Assembly (NCBI RefSeq): GCF_001613105.1
Contig: NZ_BDBS01000047.1
Coordinates: 38,743 to 102,742 of the forward strand
DNA: 64,000 bases
DNA from: Nocardia pseudobrasiliensis NBRC 108224
GTDB taxonomy: Bacteria; Actinomycetota; Actinomycetes; Mycobacteriales; Mycobacteriaceae
Direction of reading: 5' to 3'
Shown here in pieces: positions 9,116-17,473 of the stretch. The position numbers and the translations under genes are program-made. The notes beneath the pieces are model-generated. The model saw nothing but the letters and a program-made list of their open reading frames with translations, was not told the origin of the DNA and made no database searches. Each line of letters starts with the position of its first letter. Positions within the stretch are counted from its first letter, which is position 1.

Positions 9116-10333
9116 TCAGCACCGCCCGCGAAAGGTGCGGCGGAGATCGTCGACCCACAGGTCGGGAATCTCCCAGGGGATGAAATGTCCACCCCGGTCG
9201 TGCGCGGTGACGTTGACCAGGTTGTACCAGTCCCCGCGCGGACTCGCCCGGAAATGCTCGACGCGTTCGTCGGTTCGGACGCCGGGTGGATTCTCGTAAC
9301 CCACCAGGGTGAGGCCGGTGGGCGCCTCCACCTGCGGATGCCGGTCGTGGCTCGGGGTCCAGGGGTAGCGATTGTTGTTGGCGTAGGTACGAATCGAGCT
9401 GGGCAGGGTGCCGGTGGCCCAGAAGATCGTTGCGTGGGTGAGGATTTCGTCGCGTCCGAAGACGGTGTCGACATCGCCGTCGCACCACGCCGCCCAGCGC
9501 TCCAGGATCCAGGCCAGCATGCCGACCGGTGAATCGGCCAGGCCGTGGCCGAGGGTGCTGGGCGCGAGCATATGGGCGGCGAGATGGACCGCGAAGCGTT
9601 TCTCCAAGGCCACCAGGCGCTTTCGCACCTCGTCGGACCAGTCGTCCGGAATCGGATGGCCGCCGCTGAGATCCCAGGCCCGGTCGCCGTTGAACAGGGT
9701 GAGCATCTGCCCGGAGCCGATGTGAATCCCGTACAGCTCCTCGGCATAACGGTGTCCGAGCTGCCCGGTGACCAGCGCGCCGACATCGCAGCCCGCAGCG
9801 GCGTAGCGGTCGTGGCCGAGGATTTCGGTCATCAGCGTGTGCCAGAGTTCGGCGATCTTCCAGAAGTTCATATCCGGCCGCTTCGGCAGCGGGCCGGAGA
9901 AGCCGAAACCGGGCAGCGACGGCACGATCACCTCGAACGACTCGGCCGGATCGCCGCCGTACGCGCCCGGATCGGCCAGCGGGTCGATCACCTTCGACCA
10001 GTGCCAGAACGTCCACGGCCAGCCGTGGCTCAGAATCAGCGGCGTCGGATTCGGACCGACCCCGGGCCTACGCAGGAAATGCACCGGCGCTCCGTCGATT
10101 TCGACGCGGTAGTGCTCGTAGCGGTTCATGGCCGCCTCCGCCCGCCGCCAGTCGTAGCCGCTGTGCCAGTAGCGCACGAGTTCGCGCAGGTAATCGCCGG
10201 GCACGCCGTAGGACCAGTCCGCATTGTCGACATCGTCGAACCATCGGGTCCGCGCGAGCCGTTCGCGCAGATCGGTGAGGATCTCGTCGGGGACGTGGAT
10301 GGGATCGGGGCGCAACGGAAACTCGCGGGTCAC
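9116..10333 (-). CDS. epoxide hydrolase, EHN-domain family
   Basis: A 405-residue protein. Residues 1-110 form the epoxide-hydrolase N-terminal (EHN) domain beginning FPLRPDPIHVPDEILTDLRE, followed by an alpha/beta-hydrolase domain with ILSHGWPWTFWHW as the HGxP oxyanion motif, GCDVGALVTG carrying the nucleophilic Asp, and a C-terminal AHDRGGHFIPWE with the catalytic His. This is the microsomal/juvenile-hormone epoxide hydrolase type, opening epoxides to diols. The natural substrate is unknown. It is the first gene of the minus-strand pair with the VanX-like lipoprotein and is divergent from a TetR regulator, which may control it. Confidence 0.88.
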   Translation of the reverse strand: MTREFPLRPDPIHVPDEILTDLRERLARTRWFDDVDNADWSYGVPGDYLRELVRYWHSGYDWRRAEAAMNRYEHYRVEIDGAPVHFLRRPGVGPNPTPLILSHGWPWTFWHWSKVIDPLADPGAYGGDPAESFEVIVPSLPGFGFSGPLPKRPDMNFWKIAELWHTLMTEILGHDRYAAAGCDVGALVTGQLGHRYAEELYGIHIGSGQMLTLFNGDRAWDLSGGHPIPDDWSDEVRKRLVALEKRFAVHLAAHMLAPSTLGHGLADSPVGMLAWILERWAAWCDGDVDTVFGRDEILTHATIFWATGTLPSSIRTYANNNRYPWTPSHDRHPQVEAPTGLTLVGYENPPGVRTDERVEHFRASPRGDWYNLVNVTAHDRGGHFIPWEIPDLWVDDLRRTFRGRC

Positions 10334-10403
10334 GACTCCAACCTATAAGCGAGCGCTGTCATCCATACGTCTAAATCAATTACCCATTTGTAAAGTAGCG
10401 TGT

Positions 10404-10409
10404 TAGCGT
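10404..10409 (+). promoter_or_regulatory. -10 box of leaderless TetR gene
   Basis: TAGCGT lies exactly 6 bp before the GTG start at 10416 and no Shine-Dalgarno sequence is present. Transcription is therefore expected to begin at or within a base of the start codon. The upstream AT-richer stretch (10355-10400) is shared with the divergent epoxide hydrolase gene. Confidence 0.55.
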
Positions 10410-10415
10410 GACGCC

Positions 10416-11036
10416 GTGCCCGCACATCGCACCCCCGAACCCGATGCGCGCGTTCGCGATGCCGAACGCACCCGGCGCTGCCTGTTGGAGGCGGCCTTCG
10501 ACGAGTTCTCCGCGCGTGGATTCGCCGGGGCCCGAGTCGGCGATATCGCCGCCCGGGCGGGGGTGAACAAGCAGCTGATCACGTACTACTTCGGCGGTAA
10601 GGCCGGGCTCTACCGGGCGCTGCAACAGCAGTGGCTCGACCGTGAAGCCGATTTCGCTGATCCGGATCTGCCGCTCGGCGAGGTGGCCACCCGCTATCTG
10701 CACGACGCCCTGACCGATCCGCGCGGTATCCGGCTGGCGGTCTGGCGGTCGCTGTCCGAGGAGACTCCGGTGGCCCCGTCGACCGGCACGGCCGACCTGG
10801 CCGATGCCGAAAGACGCCGCACACGTGGCGAAATCGCCGACGATCTGGATTCCGCCGCGGTCCGCCTGGCCGTGATGGGCATGGTCGTGGCGCCGGTGCT
10901 GCTGCCGGATGCCGCGCGCGAGCTGTTCGGCGTCGATCCGGGCACACCCGAATTCGAGCGGCGCTACGCGGATCAGTTGCGGCGCATCATCGCTCGCTTC
11001 GCACAACCCAGAACCGAAGAAGGAGAAGCCCAGTGA
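10416..11036 (+). CDS. TetR/AcrR family transcriptional regulator
   Basis: A 206-residue repressor-type protein. The N-terminal helix-turn-helix reads FDEFSARGFAGARVGDIAAR then AGVNKQLITYYFGGKAGLY (about residues 25-65), typical of TetR proteins; the C-terminal half is the ligand/dimer domain. Its GTG start is probably leaderless. The stop overlaps the next start by 4 bp (GTGA), so it is translationally coupled to the NmrA-like gene, which it probably regulates together with itself. The ligand is unknown. Confidence 0.88.
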   Translation: MPAHRTPEPDARVRDAERTRRCLLEAAFDEFSARGFAGARVGDIAARAGVNKQLITYYFGGKAGLYRALQQQWLDREADFADPDLPLGEVATRYLHDALTDPRGIRLAVWRSLSEETPVAPSTGTADLADAERRRTRGEIADDLDSAAVRLAVMGMVVAPVLLPDAARELFGVDPGTPEFERRYADQLRRIIARFAQPRTEEGEAQ

Positions 11037-11836
11037 CATATCTGGTCACCGGCGCCCGCGGCACTGTCGGCCGCACCGTCATCGATCGACTGCTCGCCGC
11101 CGGAATTCCGGTGCGGGCCACCAGTTCCCGTCCGCAGGAGACCGACCTACCCGCGGACGTGGAGGTGGTCGGACTGGATCCGGCCGACCCGGCCACCTAC
11201 GCGGCCGCCTTCGACGGCGTGGACCGCGTGTTCATGTACGCCGCCGACGCGGGCGTCGACGAATTCCTCACCGCCGCACAGGGTGCGCGGGTGGAGCACA
11301 TCGTGCTGCTGTCCTCGCTGGCGGCGCAGACCCCCGACAATTTCATCGGCAACCGACATGTGGCGGTGGAGCGTCCACTGCTGGCTTCGGGCCTGCCCGC
11401 GACCATTCTGCGTCCGGGGGCCTTCGCCACCAACGCGAATATGTGGCGCGATTCGATCCGCACCGAACGCGTTGTGCGCCTGCCCTTCCCCGATGTGCAG
11501 CAGAGTCCGATCCACGAGGCCGACCTCGCCGATGCCGCCGTCGCCGCGCTCACCACGCCCGGACACGCGGGCAAGGTCTACCCGCTCACCGGCCCCCAGT
11601 CGCTGTCGTTTCGGCAGATGGTCGACCTGCTGGCCGATGCGCTGGGCGAGCCGATCCGGATCGAGCGGATCAGCTTCGAACAGGCCGCCGAATTCGTCTA
11701 CCGCCCGGTGCTCGAGCTGTGGTCACGACTGGGCGACGAGCCCGCGCAGGTCGGGCCGACCCTCGAATCGGTCACCGGCGAATCCGGTCGCACATTTTCC
11801 CGGTGGGCAGCCGACCACGCGGACGATTTCCGGTAA
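11033..11836 (+). CDS. NmrA/NAD(P)-binding SDR-like protein
   Basis: A 267-residue Rossmann protein. The dinucleotide-binding motif is at the very N-terminus (YLVTGARGTVGRTVIDRLL, GxxGxxG). It lacks the YxxxK catalytic pair of classical short-chain dehydrogenases and has the length and C-terminal part (LTGPQSLSFRQMVDLLADAL) of atypical NmrA-like family members, such as quinone oxidoreductase-like or redox-sensing proteins. GTG start after AAGGAGAAG, overlapping the TetR stop. This TetR plus NmrA-like pair recalls ligand-responsive redox or detoxification units, but the substrate is not readable. Confidence 0.85.
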   Translation: MTYLVTGARGTVGRTVIDRLLAAGIPVRATSSRPQETDLPADVEVVGLDPADPATYAAAFDGVDRVFMYAADAGVDEFLTAAQGARVEHIVLLSSLAAQTPDNFIGNRHVAVERPLLASGLPATILRPGAFATNANMWRDSIRTERVVRLPFPDVQQSPIHEADLADAAVAALTTPGHAGKVYPLTGPQSLSFRQMVDLLADALGEPIRIERISFEQAAEFVYRPVLELWSRLGDEPAQVGPTLESVTGESGRTFSRWAADHADDFR

Positions 11837-11921
11837 CACCTATTGAAATCCGGCCCGTCCGGGAGTTCGATCCATACATGCCGCCGAAATCGGGCGGATG
11901 ATCGGTTCGAAAGGCGAACGG

Positions 11922-12407
11922 ATGGATCGGGCCACCTTCGAGGACTACCTCGCCCGCCACAATGCCGGGGATTACCGGTCCATGGCCGAACGCTACTTTC
12001 ACCCCGAGATAGTCATCGAAGTGGCCGGTCATCCGGTCGTCCACGGGCGCGACGCGGCGCTGCGCCGGCTCGACGCGGTCGTGCGGGATGTGACCTCGAC
12101 ACTGTTCGCCTACGATCTCGAGCTCGACCCGGGCGGCCTCGAGGTCTGGGTGGATCTCTACGAATGGGCCGAATGCCGCCACGACGGAAGTTCACTGTTC
12201 GGCGTGCCGATGCGCGCCGGACAGATCCGGCTGGTGCCGCTGCGCGCACACTTCATTCTGCGCGGCCTGCGATTCGGCTGCATTCTCGTCGAATCCGCCG
12301 ACCAGCCGATCGAAATCGACGATCGGTTCGGGCTCAGCACGAATCGCGGATCCGATCGCGCCCGCTGGATCGAGCAGTACCGGCACGGAAAACGGGCCCA
12401 CTACTAG
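11922..12407 (+). CDS. NTF2/SnoaL-like small protein
   Basis: A 161-residue protein with a cone-shaped NTF2-like fold signature: FEDYLARHNAGDYRSMAERY, then FHPEIVIEV, then HGRDAALRRLDAVV. The fold serves as a ketosteroid-isomerase, polyketide-cyclase or dehydratase scaffold and also as a small-molecule binder, so no reaction can be assigned. The start is placed at ATG 11922 because AAAGGCG lies upstream; ATG 11898 is an alternative. It ends 3 bp before the convergent phospholipase stop and has no obvious partner. Confidence 0.75.
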   Translation: MDRATFEDYLARHNAGDYRSMAERYFHPEIVIEVAGHPVVHGRDAALRRLDAVVRDVTSTLFAYDLELDPGGLEVWVDLYEWAECRHDGSSLFGVPMRAGQIRLVPLRAHFILRGLRFGCILVESADQPIEIDDRFGLSTNRGSDRARWIEQYRHGKRAHY

Positions 12408-12410
12408 GAG

Positions 12411-13844
12411 TCAGCGCGGCCCGGTATGCGGTTTGGTCCCCGGTTCCTGCACGGGTTCGGTCTGCGGCGCGGCCGGGACGACCGGTTTGGGCAATTTGTC
12501 GGTGGCATTCGCTCGGGTCACCTCGGCGTCCACGCCCGGAAACGAGACCGGCGTGGTGGCGGGCGGCTGATTCAGGCGCAGCGCGGAGGTCAGATCACCG
12601 AATGTGTCGCGCCGCCACGCGGAGATATTGGGTTCGCGAACGCCGGTGAACCACTCCAGGAATCGCAGGCACGAGGTGTGGTCGAAACGTTCGGTGGCCA
12701 CCCAGCCGCCCGCGGTCCACGGCGACACGATGATGGTCGGCACCCGATATCCGCCGCCGATCGGATCGCCCTGGACGAACTCATCGGGCTCACCGGCGCG
12801 CGGCAGCGGCGGCACGACGTGATCGAACAGGCCGTCGTTCTCGTCGTAGGTGAGGATGAAAACCGTTTTGGCCCACAGTTCTCGATTGGCGGCCAGGGCA
12901 TTGATCCGGTCGGCGATGTATTTCGCGCCGTCGGCGGGCCGATAGTCGGGATGTTCGCAGGCGGCGGCATTGGGCAGGACCCACGACACCGCGGGCAGCG
13001 TTCCGGCGCGCGCGTCACGTTCGAATTGTCCGATCGGCGAGGTATCGATGCCCCTGCGCCGCAGCGGTGAATCCGCGGGCGCCTGCTGGTAATTGCGAAA
13101 CAGCTCGAACATGTTCAAGCCGTAGTCGTCGATCTCGTTGTAGACCTTCCAGCTGATCCCGGCCTGTTCGAGCCGTTCGGCATAGGTGGTCCAGCCGTAA
13201 CCGCCGGGCGCGCGGACATTGCTGATGATCGGGCCGCCGCCCGTGCCGCCCGGATCTATCGTCCCGGTCATCCACATCATGCGATTGGGCCAGGTCGGTC
13301 CGAGCACCGAGCAGTGGTAGGCGTCGCATACGGTGAACGCGTCGGCGAGCGCGAAGTGGAACGGGATATCGGCGCGTTCGTAATAGCCCATGACGTAGGG
13401 CCCGTTCTTGCCGTCGGCCTTGCGATGCGCGGGCAGCCAGCGATCCATCGCGCCGCCGTTGAGCGCCTGATGCTGGACGGCCCAGGCGTGTGAGGTGGAC
13501 GGGATCTTCTGCACGCTGTTGCGGTAGGTGTCCAGGTGGAACGGCAGCGTATAGCCGTCGGGATTCTGCGCATCGGGCTGTTGGAACACCGAGGTCCCAT
13601 CGGGAAAGCGCAGGGCATCCGGATCGGCGAAACCCCGTACGCCCGGCATGGTCCCGAAATAGTGGTCGAACGAGCGATTCTCCTGCATCAGCAGCACCAC
13701 ATGTTCGATCGGTTTCGGCGCCACCGGATCGGCCAGCACCTGGCGCACATTCGGCGGCATCGCCGCGAACGCGGCGGCCAGCGCCGCACCCCCGAGAAAT
13801 CGCCGCCGCGTCAAACCCCGTGCGGTCGTGTCCGATTCGCTCAC
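12411..13844 (-). CDS. Tat-exported phospholipase C / phosphoesterase
   Basis: About 477 residues. The N-terminus carries a twin-arginine signal (LTRRRFLGGAALAAAFAA) and then the phosphoesterase-family hallmark HVVLLMQENRSFDHYFG, with GVRGF after it. Later conserved segments are LTYDENDGLFDHVVPP and RVPTIIVSPWT. This is the bacterial non-specific phospholipase C/acid phosphatase family seen in mycobacterial PlcA-D; it acts outside the membrane on phospholipids or phosphate esters. The C-terminus is Pro-rich. Start GTG 13844 follows AAGGGA; GTG 13859 is possible. A TetR gene lies 93 bp upstream in the same direction and probably regulates it. Confidence 0.87.
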   Translation of the reverse strand: MSESDTTARGLTRRRFLGGAALAAAFAAMPPNVRQVLADPVAPKPIEHVVLLMQENRSFDHYFGTMPGVRGFADPDALRFPDGTSVFQQPDAQNPDGYTLPFHLDTYRNSVQKIPSTSHAWAVQHQALNGGAMDRWLPAHRKADGKNGPYVMGYYERADIPFHFALADAFTVCDAYHCSVLGPTWPNRMMWMTGTIDPGGTGGGPIISNVRAPGGYGWTTYAERLEQAGISWKVYNEIDDYGLNMFELFRNYQQAPADSPLRRRGIDTSPIGQFERDARAGTLPAVSWVLPNAAACEHPDYRPADGAKYIADRINALAANRELWAKTVFILTYDENDGLFDHVVPPLPRAGEPDEFVQGDPIGGGYRVPTIIVSPWTAGGWVATERFDHTSCLRFLEWFTGVREPNISAWRRDTFGDLTSALRLNQPPATTPVSFPGVDAEVTRANATDKLPKPVVPAAPQTEPVQEPGTKPHTGPR

Positions 13845-13937
13845 CGGTCGTCCCTTCACTCGCTCGAGCAGGCGAGCACACGCTACGACGCCATGATGAA
13901 CATTCTGTTTCCAGCCGGTAGCACTTTTCCGCTACCC

Positions 13938-14558
13938 CTATTCGGCCTCCGCGCTCCGATGTTCCAGACCCGTGCGCTCGAGCATGTCGAGCAGCAGTTC
14001 GAAGGCGGCGTCCACCCGGTCCCGATCGCCGGTGGTGATGAGATCGATCTGCAGACCGCGGACCTGGGCGAGCACCACGGTGGCGGCGGTGGCGACCGTG
14101 CGGCGCGGCCAGCCGTAGCGAACCAGCGATTCCTCGATGAGGGCGATCCAGGTCGTGATCAGGTTCTCGGGCAGGGCCGTGCCGCGCGCATCGGAATAGC
14201 CTGCCGCGGCCGCCAATTCGAACAGCACGCGGAACTGCCGCTGTTCGCGTGGCTGACACAGCCGATCCCAGATCGCCCGCATCAGTTCCGATCCGGTGGT
14301 CGCCTCGCTCAATTCCTCGGAGAGCAAACGGGATACGAAATCGGTGCGAATACGCTCGAGCACCTCGGCGATGAGCGCGTCCTTGGTCTCGAAATGCCGG
14401 ATGAGTGTCGCGTGACTGACCCCGAGCGCGGTCGCCATCGGACGCAGCGACAGTTCGGCTACACCGTGGTCGAGCACGTACTCCGTGGCCGCCTCGAGCA
14501 GCTCCGGGCGGCGATGCTGATACCGGAGCTTTCGGCCGTCGATTCGGATTTCGCTCAT
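13938..14558 (-). CDS. TetR family transcriptional regulator
   Basis: A 206-residue regulator with an N-terminal TetR helix-turn-helix: LLEAATEYVLDHGVAELSLR, then MATALGVSHATLIRHFETKDALIAEVL (about residues 20-65), and an all-helical ligand domain. It sits between the phospholipase (same strand, downstream) and the amidase (divergent). The intergenic region holds a 16-bp inverted repeat at 14607-14622 overlapping the amidase -35, a likely operator. A GGTAGC/GCTACC inverted repeat with an 8-nt loop lies just after its stop and may reduce read-through into the phospholipase gene. Confidence 0.87.
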   Translation of the reverse strand: MSEIRIDGRKLRYQHRRPELLEAATEYVLDHGVAELSLRPMATALGVSHATLIRHFETKDALIAEVLERIRTDFVSRLLSEELSEATTGSELMRAIWDRLCQPREQRQFRVLFELAAAAGYSDARGTALPENLITTWIALIEESLVRYGWPRRTVATAATVVLAQVRGLQIDLITTGDRDRVDAAFELLLDMLERTGLEHRSAEAE

Positions 14559-14606
14559 TGCGGTGATCGTAACTGGTCAGCCATTGATTCCAGGTAGACA
14601 TACCGA

Positions 14607-14622
14607 TCGGTTGCATAACCGA
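14607..14622. promoter_or_regulatory. putative TetR operator
   Basis: Inverted repeat TCGGTT-GCAT-AACCGA lying between a TetR gene and the divergent amidase gene. It covers the probable -35 hexamer TTGCAT (14611-14616), the position expected for repression. Assignment to this TetR protein is inference from position. Confidence 0.45.
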
Positions 14623-14638
14623 GTGGAACTGCTATCTT
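14611..14638 (+). promoter_or_regulatory. amidase promoter
   Basis: TTGCAT (14611-14616), a 16-bp spacer and TATCTT (14633-14638) make a housekeeping-type promoter 24 bp upstream of the amidase ATG. AGGAGG and GAGGAGGG follow as ribosome-binding sites. Confidence 0.5.
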
Positions 14639-14662
14639 CGAGGAGGAGCTCGAGGAGGGCCT

Positions 14663-16177
14663 ATGCGATACGACGAATACCGAGCCCATGACGCGGTCGG
14701 TCTCGCTCGGCTGGTCGCCGAGAAACAGGTACATCCGACCGAATTGCTCGAGGTCGCACTCGCCCGCTGCGCACAGGTCGATCCGGGGCTCAACGCGATC
14801 AGTCTGCTCATGGAGCAGGCCGGGCGGGCGCGGGCCGCCGGGCCACTCGACGGGCCGTTCGCGGGGGTGCCCTTCCTGGTCAAGGATCTGCTGCAGGACT
14901 TCGCGGGATATCCGACCGCCTCGGGAACCCGTCCGCTGCAGGCGATTCCGGCCGAGAGCCACAGCCTCATAGTGCGGCGCTGGCTCGATTCCGGATTGGT
15001 GATCTTCGGCAAGACGACCACGCCGGAGTTCGGGATCAAGGCCTTCACCGAGACCTCGACCTACGGCGCCACCCGCAATCCCTGGCATCTCGGCCGCACG
15101 CCGGGCGGTTCGTCGGGCGGTTCGGCCGCTGCCGTGGCCGCGGGCGTCGTCCCGATGGCGGGCGGTAACGACGGCGGCGGTTCGATCCGGATTCCGGCGG
15201 CCTGGAGCGGGCTGTTCGGCCTCAAACCGGGTCGCGGACTACTGCCGTGCGGACCCGGTGGCGGCGATTACCTGCACGGGCTGGCAACCGAGGGCGTGCT
15301 CTCGCGCAGTGTGCGTGACACCGCGGCCATGCTCGACGTTCTCGCCGGGCCCGATCCGGGCGCACGGTACTACCACGCGCGCCCGGACCACGTGTTCACC
15401 GAGGCCGTGCGTCAATCGCCACGGCGGCTGCGCATCGCCGTGGCATACGAATCCCCGATCGGTTCCGCGGTGCACGACGAGGCGATCCGCGCGGTCGAAC
15501 AGACCGCAGCGCTGCTGGAGCAGCTGGGCCACCACATCGACTACGCCGCACCAGAATTCGACGGGCGACAGTTGGCGTTCGACTTCGCCACGGTCTGGAT
15601 GGCCCATGCCGCGGTGACATTGGATCGAACCCGTCAGCTCACCGGGGCGTCGGAATGCGAATTCGACTTCGACACCAGGGCATTGGCGGCCGCCGGGCGC
15701 GCGGTGCCCGCCCACGAACTGGTCGCGGCCTACGAACGCTGGAACGACTACACGCGGGCCTTGGCCGCTCTGCATGCCGACCACGACCTGATGCTGACAC
15801 CCACCGTCGCCGAACCGCCGCCGCGGGTCGGCCGGACCGCGACGCCCGCGGCCATCGAACTACTCACCGGACCGCTGCTGGGTCTCGGCGCGGGCCGGGT
15901 GCTCACCCGCAACCGGGTGTTCCGCGAATTCCTTTTCGCCAATATGACGTCGGTCCCGTTCACCCCGCTGGCCAATATCACCGGGCGACCGGCCATGAGC
16001 GTCCCGCTGTATCGGACACCCGACGGCCTGCCACTGGGCAGTCAGTTCGTCGGCGCGCCCGGCAGCGAATATCTGCTGCTGCAGCTCGCGGCCGAACTGG
16101 AGGCCGCACGCCCGTGGGCGCAACTCGAGCCGCCTGAGCCCGAGCCCGCCCACGGCCAGGTGCGGATCGCACGGTAG
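14663..16177 (+). CDS. amidase (amidase-signature family)
   Basis: A 504-residue amidase-signature enzyme. Visible catalytic elements are the lysine in FLVKDLLQDF (about residue 75) and the Ser-rich core PGGSSGGSAAAVAAGVVPMA followed by GNDGGGSIRIPAAWSGLFGL, the Ser-cisSer-Lys triad region. The C-terminal segment PDGLPLGSQFVGAPGSE is also characteristic. The family hydrolyses amides to acid plus ammonia, but the natural substrate cannot be assigned. Good ribosome-binding site (GGAGG). The divergent TetR gene probably controls it through the operator at the -35 box. Confidence 0.9.
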   Translation: MRYDEYRAHDAVGLARLVAEKQVHPTELLEVALARCAQVDPGLNAISLLMEQAGRARAAGPLDGPFAGVPFLVKDLLQDFAGYPTASGTRPLQAIPAESHSLIVRRWLDSGLVIFGKTTTPEFGIKAFTETSTYGATRNPWHLGRTPGGSSGGSAAAVAAGVVPMAGGNDGGGSIRIPAAWSGLFGLKPGRGLLPCGPGGGDYLHGLATEGVLSRSVRDTAAMLDVLAGPDPGARYYHARPDHVFTEAVRQSPRRLRIAVAYESPIGSAVHDEAIRAVEQTAALLEQLGHHIDYAAPEFDGRQLAFDFATVWMAHAAVTLDRTRQLTGASECEFDFDTRALAAAGRAVPAHELVAAYERWNDYTRALAALHADHDLMLTPTVAEPPPRVGRTATPAAIELLTGPLLGLGAGRVLTRNRVFREFLFANMTSVPFTPLANITGRPAMSVPLYRTPDGLPLGSQFVGAPGSEYLLLQLAAELEAARPWAQLEPPEPEPAHGQVRIAR

Positions 16178-16310
16178 AACGAGGGTCGCGGTCGGTGCCG
16201 TCGTCGCCGAGGCGGCGGCGGCACCAACCTGTATCCGAGGTGGTGTGCCCCTCAGGATGAGGCGCACCGGTAGGTATTCGGCGCACGAGAGCTTCCGGCT
16301 GGGAACTAAT

Positions 16311-16368
16311 CCTCAGTGGGCCCTCAGGAAGATCATCTACTATTTACGTACGTAGATAGTAGATGATC
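16311..16368 (+). promoter_or_regulatory. 48-bp composite promoter element, copy A, plus perfect palindrome
   Basis: Upstream of the secreted-protein gene at 16386. Order: CTCAG (inside CCTCAG at 16311), six bases, CTCAGG (16323-16328), two bases, GATCATCTACTAT (16331-16343), five bases, TACGTAGATAG (16349-16359). The two CCTCAG units are spaced 11 bp, the pitch used by OmpR/PhoB-type response regulators. TACTAT (16338-16343) is a good -10. GATCATCTACTAT also forms a perfect 13-bp inverted repeat with 16356-16368 around a 12-nt centre. A further single CTCAGG lies at 16251-16256. The same order and spacing recur at 17426-17473. Confidence 0.7.
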
Positions 16369-16385
16369 CGGAGGGCAACGACGCC

Positions 16386-16919
16386 ATGAGACGAACCCCA
16401 GCACCGCGCATCCGACGAGCGATCCTCGCCCTACCGGCGGTCACCGCATTGGCCATCGGCCTCGCAGCCGCCACGGCACAGGCCGAGGTCGCCACGGCGG
16501 TCACCCGCGGCGGACCGAGCTGCCTGTGGGCCGGTGCGCCGTACACCCAGGGGTCCGTGGTCGTCGCGGGCGGGCGGAGTTTCACCTGTGGCATCGACAA
16601 TGCCGCCGCGCCGCACTGGTTTCGCGGCGCACCGACCACCCAGCCGAGCACCGTCGCGAATCCGGGCGCCTACACCGATCCCACCGGACTGTTCAGCGGC
16701 GGCGCGCGCCAACCCGGAACCAGCTACACCGACTACTGCACGGGCAATCAACTGATCGCGGGCACCGAGGACATCTACCAGGCCGTCGCGCATCGGGACG
16801 GCAGGCTCTACTGGAAGGCCGTCGCGCCGATCTCGGAATGGAACTTCGACGCCGCCTCCCAGCGCCCCGAACCCACCTGGCGCACGGGTTCGCTGTGCCA
16901 CAACGGCAATCTGACATAA
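16386..16919 (+). CDS. small secreted protein, function unknown
   Basis: A 177-residue protein with a clear Sec signal peptide: basic start (MRRTPAPRIRR), a hydrophobic core and a TAQA/E cleavage region near residue 34. The mature part of about 143 residues has cysteines in SCLWAGAP, FTCGIDN, YCTGN and LCHNG, enough for two disulfides. I do not recognise the family. The gene is convergent with another small secreted-protein gene (16980-17378), each preceded by the same composite promoter element, so the two are probably co-regulated. A 13-bp-stem terminator separates them. Confidence 0.75.
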   Translation: MRRTPAPRIRRAILALPAVTALAIGLAAATAQAEVATAVTRGGPSCLWAGAPYTQGSVVVAGGRSFTCGIDNAAAPHWFRGAPTTQPSTVANPGAYTDPTGLFSGGARQPGTSYTDYCTGNQLIAGTEDIYQAVAHRDGRLYWKAVAPISEWNFDAASQRPEPTWRTGSLCHNGNLT

Positions 16920-16929
16920 AGGAAACGCT

Positions 16930-16959
16930 CTGTGCGGCAGCGGAATCGCTGCCGCACAG
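16930..16959. terminator. bidirectional terminator between convergent genes
   Basis: A perfect 13-bp stem, CTGTGCGGCAGCG against CGCTGCCGCACAG, with the 4-nt loop GAAT, located 10 bp after one stop codon and 20 bp before the other. It can end transcription from both the 16386 and the 17378 genes. Confidence 0.8.
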
Positions 16960-16979
16960 GGCGATCGTCCCACCGCGGA

Positions 16980-17378
16980 TCAGCACCAATTGGCATGCGG
17001 ACGACACAGCTTGTCACCCGCGCCGACACCGCCCCCGGGACCGACGTAGCGGGTGTCGAGATCCTGAACGCGGTCGCGGTGGTAATCGCGGCGATTGTCG
17101 CGATGCTGGGCCTGCCACGTCGAATTCGAGTCGGTATGGCGATAGCCGTTGGGGTCGGCGACGTGATCGCTCCACGAGGAGCCCTTCGAATTACCCTCGC
17201 GCACAGTGGATTCCGCCCCGGCGGTGGCCGCCTGGGCCGTCAAGGCCGCGGTGGCGATGGCGAGAATCGCGGCGAATGCCGATATCCGTCGGCGACTGCC
17301 GTTTGCCCTGCGTGCGCTAACGGATGAAATCTGCTGCGTTGCCGACTCGGTCGTCAGAACACTTCGCGTCATGGCCAC
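16980..17378 (-). CDS. small secreted protein, function unknown
   Basis: About 132 residues. A basic N-terminal region (SARRANGSRRR) precedes a hydrophobic core (ISAFAAILAIATAALTA) and an AGA cleavage region, so export is expected. The mature part is hydrophilic, rich in Asp, Arg, His and Ser, contains YRHTDSNSTWQAQHRDNRRD and ends CRPHANWC with the only two cysteines. I do not recognise it. The start could be the ATG at 17378 or the one 6 bp later. It shares its promoter architecture with the convergent gene at 16386 although the two proteins show no obvious similarity. Confidence 0.65.
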   Translation of the reverse strand: MAMTRSVLTTESATQQISSVSARRANGSRRRISAFAAILAIATAALTAQAATAGAESTVREGNSKGSSWSDHVADPNGYRHTDSNSTWQAQHRDNRRDYHRDRVQDLDTRYVGPGGGVGAGDKLCRPHANWC

Positions 17379-17425
17379 ATTGCCTTTCTGCCGTCGTGTT
17401 ACCTGGTCACCACCGGCATAGCGAC

Positions 17426-17473
17426 CTATCTACGTAGTCGGATAGTAGATCATCAACCTGAGATCAGCCTGAG
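17426..17473 (-). promoter_or_regulatory. 48-bp composite promoter element, copy B
   Basis: On the minus strand upstream of the gene ending at 16980: CTCAG, six bases, CTCAGG (17462-17457), two bases, GATGATCTACTAT (17454-17442), five bases, TACGTAGATAG (17436-17426). The order and all spacings equal copy A. Only one base differs in the 13-mer and none in the 11-mer, while the spacer bases are unrelated. That pattern points to conserved protein-binding and -10 elements and not to recent duplication. Confidence 0.7.
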
